Shown here piece after piece: positions 59,644 through 64,000 of a stretch of DNA of 64,000 bases; position 1 is the stretch's first letter; each line of letters starts with the position of its first letter. The position numbers were made by a program, and so were the translations under genes. Source of the DNA: Oscillospiraceae bacterium (GTDB lineage: Bacteria > Bacillota > Clostridia > Oscillospirales > CAG-272); NCBI GenBank assembly GCA_015065385.1, contig SVQK01000056.1:396983-460982 (forward strand), read 5' to 3'. A model generated the notes under the pieces. It saw only the letters and a program-made list of their open reading frames with translations. It had not been told where the DNA came from and did not search any database.

Positions 59644-61020
59644 ATGAAACTTATCTACCAGCCTCAGGACAGGCCGAAGTTCGGTCAGCTGATCGTCTTC
59701 GCCCTGCAGCAGCTGCTCGCTATCCTGGCTGCTACCATCGCCGTACCGTCCATCGTCGGAAACGGCATGAGTCAGTCGGCGGCTCTCTTCGGCGCAGGCA
59801 TCGGCACCCTTGTCTATCTCTGCTTTACCCGGTTCAAAAGCCCGGTGTTCCTCGGCTCATCCTTCGCCTTCCTCGGCTCCATGTTCGCTGCTTTCGGCGG
59901 CGCGGCCTCCGTTCAGGTCGGATATGCCGGCCTGCTCATCGGCGCGATCCTGGCGGGTCTGGTCTATGTAGTGATCGCCCTGATCGTCAAGTTTGCCGGT
60001 GTCAAGTGGATCGATAAGCTCATGCCCCCTGTGGTCATCGGTCCCACCGTGGCCATCATCGGTCTCTCTCTGGCCGGCAACGCGGTGGGAGATGCTCTCG
60101 CTCACGCATATGACAGCGACGCCGGTGCTTACGCGATGGACGCCCATGTCTGGGTTTGCTTCATCTGCGCCCTTGTCACCCTGGCCGTGGTCACCCTTTG
60201 CTCCGTTTACGGCAGGAAAATGGCGAAGCTCATCCCCTTTATCATCGGCATTGCAGCCGGTTACCTCGTCGCCCTCTGCTTTACCTTGATCGGCAACGCC
60301 ACCGGAAACGACGCCCTGAAGATCATCGACTTCTCTCTGTTCGCCAACATGCAGTGGGTCCCTTCCTTCACCTTCCTCGAGGCCTTCAAGGGCTTCGGCT
60401 CCCTTACCGGCGAATACATCGCAACCGTAGCCGTGGCATACGTTCCCGTTGCCTTCGTGGTCTTCGCCGAGCACATCGCGGACCACAAGAACCTCTCCAC
60501 CGTAATCGGCTCCGACCTTCTGAAGGAGCCCGGCCTCCACAGAACCCTCCTTGGCGACGGCGTGGGCTCCATGGTCGGCGCGTTCTTCGGCGGCTGCCCC
60601 AACACCACCTACGGTGAATCCGTCGGATGTGTGGCCATCACCGGAAACGCCTCCGTCATCACGATCTTCACCACCGCCATCATCGCCATGGTAGCTTCCT
60701 TCTTCGGCCCCTTCGTGACACTCCTCGCCACCATCCCGGGATGCGTCATGGGCGGCGTGTGCATCACCCTGTACGGCTTTATCGCCGTCTCCGGTCTCAA
60801 GATGCTCCAGCCCGTGAACCTGAACGACAACCGGAACCTCTTCACCGCTTCCGTTATCCTTATCTGCGGTATCGGCGGCATGACCCTGAAGATCGGCGCC
60901 GTGACTCTCACCGAGATCGCCTGCGCCCTGATCCTCGGCATCCTCGTGAACCTGATGCTCGGCGGATCGAAGGAAACCGCCAAAGCGGGGAACGGAAAGA
61001 GCAATAAGAAAAAGAAATAA
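59644..61020 (+). CDS. uraA: Uracil permease, NCS2/UraA family
   Basis: The 458-residue membrane protein has 12-14 helices. It begins DRPKFGQLIVFALQQLLAIL and has FLGSSFAFLGSM, FAEHIADHKNLSTVIGSDLL with glutamate 241-like, LHRTLLGDGVGSMVGAFFGG and CPNTTYGESVG with the second substrate-binding glutamate. These are UraA-type, favouring uracil over xanthine. It imports uracil with protons. ATG 59644 follows GGAGG by 4 nt. A basic C-terminal tail follows. It is controlled by the attenuator. Confidence 0.93.
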   Translation: MKLIYQPQDRPKFGQLIVFALQQLLAILAATIAVPSIVGNGMSQSAALFGAGIGTLVYLCFTRFKSPVFLGSSFAFLGSMFAAFGGAASVQVGYAGLLIGAILAGLVYVVIALIVKFAGVKWIDKLMPPVVIGPTVAIIGLSLAGNAVGDALAHAYDSDAGAYAMDAHVWVCFICALVTLAVVTLCSVYGRKMAKLIPFIIGIAAGYLVALCFTLIGNATGNDALKIIDFSLFANMQWVPSFTFLEAFKGFGSLTGEYIATVAVAYVPVAFVVFAEHIADHKNLSTVIGSDLLKEPGLHRTLLGDGVGSMVGAFFGGCPNTTYGESVGCVAITGNASVITIFTTAIIAMVASFFGPFVTLLATIPGCVMGGVCITLYGFIAVSGLKMLQPVNLNDNRNLFTASVILICGIGGMTLKIGAVTLTEIACALILGILVNLMLGGSKETAKAGNGKSNKKKK

Positions 61021-61052
61021 GACAACGTCCGAATAAGACAACAAACGACAAG

Positions 61053-61087
61053 CAGATTCCCGCGGTTTCACGGGAGTCTGTTTTTTT
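61053..61087 (+). terminator. Terminator of the uracil permease gene
   Basis: CAGA-t-TCCCG (61053-61062) pairs with CGGGA-g-TCTG (61071-61080), followed by seven T. Confidence 0.9.
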
Positions 61088-61104
61088 ACCCTGTCAGGAG
61101 AGAA

Positions 61105-61142
61105 CAAAAACAGCGGGGCGAAAACCGGAGTTTCCGTCCCGC
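61105..61142 (-). terminator. Terminator of the lipoprotein gene at 61189
   Basis: On minus: a 13-bp stem (61142-61130 with 61125-61113) with one mismatch and loop TCCG, then TGTTTTTG. Confidence 0.8.
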
Positions 61143-61188
61143 GAATCGGGGATTTGGTCAGAATCCGACTGTATGATCGTCTGTCCGA

Positions 61189-62694
61189 TCAGTCGCCGTA
61201 CATCTTGTTGATCTGCTTCGGAGCGTTCTTGGTGAGGCTCTTTTCGATCTTCTTGAAGGCGGAGGCGATGTTCACGTTGTTGGCGTCCAGCTGCTGGCGG
61301 AACATGTAGGGCAGATCGCTGAGCGCGCCTGAGAATTCGAACGCCAGATCGAATGCGCGGCCCTCCATGATCAGATCGACCATCTCGGCGGTCTCGGGTT
61401 CTCTGGAGTATTTGCCCTTGAGTGCCGTATCGTAATACACCGGGTAGACCTTCTTGTAGCTTTCCGCGCAGAGGGCTTCGTAAAGCACGGTGGCGAATTC
61501 GATGTCGTTGTACACCGTGAGCGGCAGACCGAATGCCGTGAACTTGTCGTCCGCGTTGGTCTGATACCGCTGCTGCGTCTCGTCCCATTTCGGCCAGGGC
61601 AGGATGGAGTAGGCGTCGTCCATGGTGCGGAGCACGTTGTACGCGGTGTAGAAGCGCAGGGGAGCGAACACCAGCTTACCGTTGAGGAAGTAGTTCTCCT
61701 CGTCGTACTGGGAGGGATACTTGAAGAAGCCGGGGTTGTTGTAGTGAAGCTGGATCAGCTTTTCCATCGCCGCGACGGTCTTGTCGGTCATGAAGGTGAC
61801 GACGAGTCCGTTGTCGGGATCGGCCTGCACGATGGGCTGGTCAAAGGAGGCGAGCCAGACGTCCGTGGGGTTGGTGAGCTGATAGCCGAAACCGTAGACG
61901 TCGTTCGAATCCTTCTTGCCGTCGCCGTTCACGTCCTGATACATGGGGGTGATCAGCCCGGCGAAATAATCGATGGTCCATGTCCCTTCCTTCACCTTCG
62001 CGTACATATCGGAGGACAGGTAGCCGTAGTCCCCGAGCAGTGGGATATTGAAGAAGTAGGCGTAGGTGTAGGTCATCGAGGTGATGGCGAGGTCGGAGCA
62101 GATGGCGAAGAGCTTGCCGTAGATGGTGCAGTTGTCGTTCGCCAGCTGGTTGTGCCACGGCTTGTCCAGATCCACGTTCGGGACGTCCCGCCAGTTCAGC
62201 AGGGATCCGGCGGAGATGGCGGAAGCGGCCAGATAGTTGTAGAATCCTACCACCTGATAGTCGTTGCTGCCCGCCGTCACAAGGGTGTTCACATAGGTCT
62301 GCGGATCGGTGTCGGTTTCGCATTCGATCTTGACGTCGAACCGGTCTTCCAGAAGGACGTTCCGGTTGTAGACCGCGTCGTTGCAGGCGTCGCCGTTCAG
62401 GTCGTCCACCACGATCTCGTCCTTCTTGATGATCTTGCCGCCGTAGCCGTCCGATGTGGTGAGCACCCGGTAAATCTGACCGTTGAACTTGACCTCGGGA
62501 AGATCGTCGGAGATGAGCTGACGGCGTTCGTAGTCGGTGAGGGATTCCTCGTCCACCTCCTGCGAATCGGCGGCCGGCGCGGCTGTCTGCGCGGCGGTTT
62601 CGCTGCCTGCGTCCGTGTTTCCCGTATTGCTGCACGAGAGCATGGTCGGCGCGAGCATCAGGGCGCAGAGGAGCAGGGAAAGCCATTTCTTCAT
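61189..62694 (-). CDS. Solute-binding lipoprotein (family 1-like)
   Basis: The 501-residue lipoprotein has signal KKWLSLLLCALMLAPTMLSC (lipobox MLSC), an A/T-rich linker, and DDLNGDACNDAVYNRNVLLE, DLDKPWHNQLANDNCTIYG, the calcium-loop-like DVNGDGKKDSNDVYGFGY and DAYSILPWPKWDETQQRY. It lacks the second W of the PWW block (PWH). It is a single gene with promoter 62737-62766 and its own terminator. No ABC permease is near. It is the most divergent of the five paralogues in this window. Confidence 0.88.
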   Translation of the reverse strand: MKKWLSLLLCALMLAPTMLSCSNTGNTDAGSETAAQTAAPAADSQEVDEESLTDYERRQLISDDLPEVKFNGQIYRVLTTSDGYGGKIIKKDEIVVDDLNGDACNDAVYNRNVLLEDRFDVKIECETDTDPQTYVNTLVTAGSNDYQVVGFYNYLAASAISAGSLLNWRDVPNVDLDKPWHNQLANDNCTIYGKLFAICSDLAITSMTYTYAYFFNIPLLGDYGYLSSDMYAKVKEGTWTIDYFAGLITPMYQDVNGDGKKDSNDVYGFGYQLTNPTDVWLASFDQPIVQADPDNGLVVTFMTDKTVAAMEKLIQLHYNNPGFFKYPSQYDEENYFLNGKLVFAPLRFYTAYNVLRTMDDAYSILPWPKWDETQQRYQTNADDKFTAFGLPLTVYNDIEFATVLYEALCAESYKKVYPVYYDTALKGKYSREPETAEMVDLIMEGRAFDLAFEFSGALSDLPYMFRQQLDANNVNIASAFKKIEKSLTKNAPKQINKMYGD

Positions 62695-62736
62695 GGGCTT
62701 GTTCCTTTCGTTGAATGAAATTATTACACTGATCTT

Positions 62737-62766
62737 ATTATATCAGACGCCGCGTCTTCCTGTAAA
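62737..62766 (-). promoter_or_regulatory. Promoter of the lipoprotein gene at 61189
   Basis: On minus: TTTACA (62766-62761), 18 bp, TATAAT (62742-62737). Confidence 0.65.
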
Positions 62767-62811
62767 TGGCAAATGGTAACAAATCTGCGCGGGGCGTACA
62801 GGGCAATCTGC

Positions 62812-63048
62812 TCAATGGTGATAATTCCGCATGGTCAGGGAGTATTCTTCGAAGATCTTCTTGTACCGGCGGTACGCGTCCTCGCCGAGCTGCCCGGATG
62901 CGTGAAGCTCCTCGCACCGGCGCCCCAGCTTTTCCCGGGCCGCCTGCGCCGTCGATTTGTAGTTGTTTTCGAGATTCGCCCGGAGCTCGTCCAGAATCGC
63001 GTCCAGCTCCCGCTCGGCCTTGGATTTGAAGAAGGTTTTCAGAAACAT
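62812..63048 (-). CDS. Hypothetical small helical protein
   Basis: I recognise no family. The 78-residue product is almost all helix (KSKAERELDAILDELRANLE, then NNYKSTAQAAREKLGRRCEE) with heptad-like spacing, ending in TMRNYHH. ATG 63048 follows AAAGGAGGT by 5 nt, a very strong site, which is the main evidence for expression. There is no membrane segment. It is convergent with nothing and divergent from the toxin-antitoxin pair. Confidence 0.7.
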   Translation of the reverse strand: MFLKTFFKSKAERELDAILDELRANLENNYKSTAQAAREKLGRRCEELHASGQLGEDAYRRYKKIFEEYSLTMRNYHH

Positions 63049-63129
63049 GGGGGACCTCCTTTATCAATATGAGACTATCCGTGCGGTCCCGCCGCGCTTC
63101 TTCCCGCATGATTTTGTTCCCCGGGGAGG

Positions 63130-63158
63130 TTTACTTTCGCGGCCCGATGTGGTATAAT
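63130..63158 (+). promoter_or_regulatory. Promoter of the toxin-antitoxin operon
   Basis: TTTACT (63130-63135), 17 bp, TATAAT (63153-63158). Confidence 0.65.
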
Positions 63159-63203
63159 CACAATGGCGGAAACATTGAACGTGAGAACGAAGGGAGGAGA
63201 AGC

Positions 63204-63452
63204 ATGAGCAACAGGGAACGCGCGGTGGACTTGGTTTATCAGATTCCCGAGAATAAGCTGCTGGTTCTGATTGCGTTTATGGAGGGGCTGAGCGTTCCGG
63301 ATGATCCGGTTTCGGACGTTTCGGAAGCCGATCCGTTCTTCAGCCTCGAGAATCAGGAGCGGTTGAAAAAGGCGGCCGCCCGGATGGAGGCTGTCGGCGG
63401 AACTGTTCATGAACTCATCGGAGACCGGACAGATGACGAAAGCATGGGATGA
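63204..63452 (+). CDS. Putative antitoxin of the YoeB-type pair
   Basis: The 82-residue protein starts SNRERAVDLVYQIPENKLLV, then LIAFMEGLSVPDD, and ends in an acidic tail (VSEADPFFSLENQERLKKAA; GDRTDDESMG). It does not look like YefM/Phd; it resembles small Clostridia antitoxins with a helical N-terminus and an extended C-terminal toxin-wrapping helix. ATG 63204 follows GGGAGG by 7 nt. The last 20 bases overlap the toxin gene, giving tight coupling. The role is inferred from the partner. Confidence 0.75.
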   Translation: MSNRERAVDLVYQIPENKLLVLIAFMEGLSVPDDPVSDVSEADPFFSLENQERLKKAAARMEAVGGTVHELIGDRTDDESMG

Positions 63453-63696
63453 CGAAGCATGGGAGGACTATCTTTACTGGCAGAAGCAGGATCGGAAAAC
63501 GCTCGAGCGCATCCATCTTCTGCTGAAAGATATTGACAGAAACGGATACAGGGGGATCGGAAAGCCCGAACCTCTGACCGGGAACCTCCGAGGATGGTGG
63601 AGCAGGAGAATCGACGACAAGAACAGAATCGTTTACAGGATCAAAGACGGTCGGATCGAAATCATTCAGTGCGGATCTCACTACAGGGATCGCTGA
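63433..63696 (+). CDS. YoeB/Txe family mRNA interferase toxin
   Basis: The 87-residue protein carries WDDEAWEDYLYWQKQDRKTL, GKPEPLTGNLRGWWSRRIDD, KNRIVYRI and CGSHYRDR. The glutamate of KPEPL, arginine of WSRRI and late histidine of SHY match the YoeB catalytic set for ribosome-dependent mRNA cleavage. ATG 63433 lies inside the antitoxin gene with GGAG 9 nt ahead. A second ATG at 63409 would add 8 residues unlike the family. Confidence 0.92.
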   Translation: MTKAWDDEAWEDYLYWQKQDRKTLERIHLLLKDIDRNGYRGIGKPEPLTGNLRGWWSRRIDDKNRIVYRIKDGRIEIIQCGSHYRDR

Positions 63697-63875
63697 TTTT
63701 GTCAGGGAATACGAGCCGTCGTGTCATATCCGTGCTGCAAATTCTTTCTGCACTGTTCGCGGTTCAGGGGAGTTTCGGCACGTCACAGGACGGTTCTTGT
63801 CGAAAAACTACAAAAAACAGGGCGTTTTGAATCCGGATTCTGTAAATCCTGCTCAAAATCGCCCGGTTTTTCTTC
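63697..63875. other. Non-coding gap between toxin gene and tRNA-Pro
   Basis: No credible gene is seen in these 179 bases apart from the tRNA-Pro terminator at 63812-63864. Confidence 0.6.
63812..63864 (-). terminator. Terminator of tRNA-Pro
   Basis: On minus: GGGCGATTTTGA pairs with TCAAAACGCCC across an inner GGATT/AATCC stem, followed by a T-run (A-run at 63812-63817). Confidence 0.85.
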
Positions 63876-63948
63876 TCTGAGTGACTGGACTTGAACCAGC
63901 GGCCTCTACCACCCCAAGGTAGCGCGCTCCCAACTGCGCCACACCCAG
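63876..63948 (-). tRNA. tRNA-Pro (GGG anticodon)
   Basis: On minus: acceptor CTGGGTG pairs with CACTCAG, the D-arm is GCGC/GCGC, anticodon stem CTACC/GGTAG with loop TTGGGGT gives GGG (proline), and the T-arm contains GGTTCAAGTCC. The discriminator is A; CCA is not encoded. Confidence 0.9.
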
Positions 63949-63987
63949 TTGTCCGCCCGGAACGTTCCCGCTCCCGACAGCCCTTGT

Positions 63988-63993
63988 ATTATA
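63988..63993 (-). promoter_or_regulatory. -10 box of tRNA-Pro promoter
   Basis: TATAAT preceded by TGA (extended -10). The -35 would lie outside the window. Confidence 0.55.
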
Positions 63994-64000
63994 TCACCGC

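Overview
The window is GC-rich (roughly 58-60% by eye) and reads as Bacillota, most likely a gut- or rumen-type Clostridia (Oscillospirales/Christensenellales-like; an inference, as no rRNA is present). Supporting signs are strong AGGAGG ribosome binding sites, sigma-A promoters with exact 17-bp spacers, a threonyl T-box, an AbrB/SpoVT-type regulator, RNase J, PadR-DUF1700-DUF4097 and SLH cassettes, many lipobox lipoproteins and tRNA genes without encoded CCA. I annotate 54 protein genes and two tRNAs. Almost all sit in compact operons with ATGA or GTGA start-stop overlaps.

Layout. 1-9.0 kb: a truncated PI-PLC-like gene, a PrsW / metallophosphoesterase-GyrI fusion / glycosidase-like operon, a sulfatase, a TolB-like beta-propeller, an M55 aminopeptidase and an iron-type alcohol dehydrogenase. 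9-11.5 kb: three XRE regulators. 11.5-15 kb: two unrecognised or poorly characterised proteins in one operon. 15-20 kb: padR-DUF1700-DUF4097, then an esterase / small-molecule kinase / PF00882-like operon. 20-28.2 kb: a carbohydrate operon from a perfect promoter (CBM9-like/F5-8C surface protein, GH3 beta-xylosidase type, xylulokinase, APH-family kinase, small membrane protein, ThuA, Gfo/Idh/MocA). 28.2-31.7 kb: a solute-binding lipoprotein, a JAMM-motif protein and an Orn/Lys/Arg decarboxylase. 31.8-46.2 kb: mostly housekeeping (tRNA-Gln, T-box-thrS, abrB-like, rnj with a long leader, U32 peptidase, uppP, lepA-hemW), with three oxidoreductase genes trailing hemW. 46.4-62.7 kb: an extracellular polysaccharide region (SLH/dockerin-like protein, two GH43 lipoproteins, a double-LamG/F5-8C surface protein, four more solute-binding lipoproteins) plus an attenuated uracil permease gene. 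63-64 kb: a YoeB-type toxin-antitoxin pair and tRNA-Pro.

How the genes fit together. Surface proteins with carbohydrate-binding or LamG/discoidin modules probably hold plant- or mucus-type glycans at the cell. GH3, GH43 and sulfatase enzymes would trim them, and XylB plus the oxidoreductases would process released pentoses and acids. Five related solute-binding lipoproteins, each with an EF-hand-like calcium loop, have no ABC permease or ATPase gene in the window, so they either share a transporter encoded elsewhere or act as surface glycan binders.

Most striking observations: the orphan solute-binding lipoprotein family; one discoidin module shared by two different surface proteins; a JAMM-motif gene overlapping a PLP decarboxylase gene; a roughly 400-nt structured leader before RNase J; mutually exclusive hairpins before the uracil permease; and an in-frame metallophosphoesterase-GyrI fusion that keeps an internal ribosome binding site. 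I saw no CRISPR array, insertion sequence, phage or rRNA.
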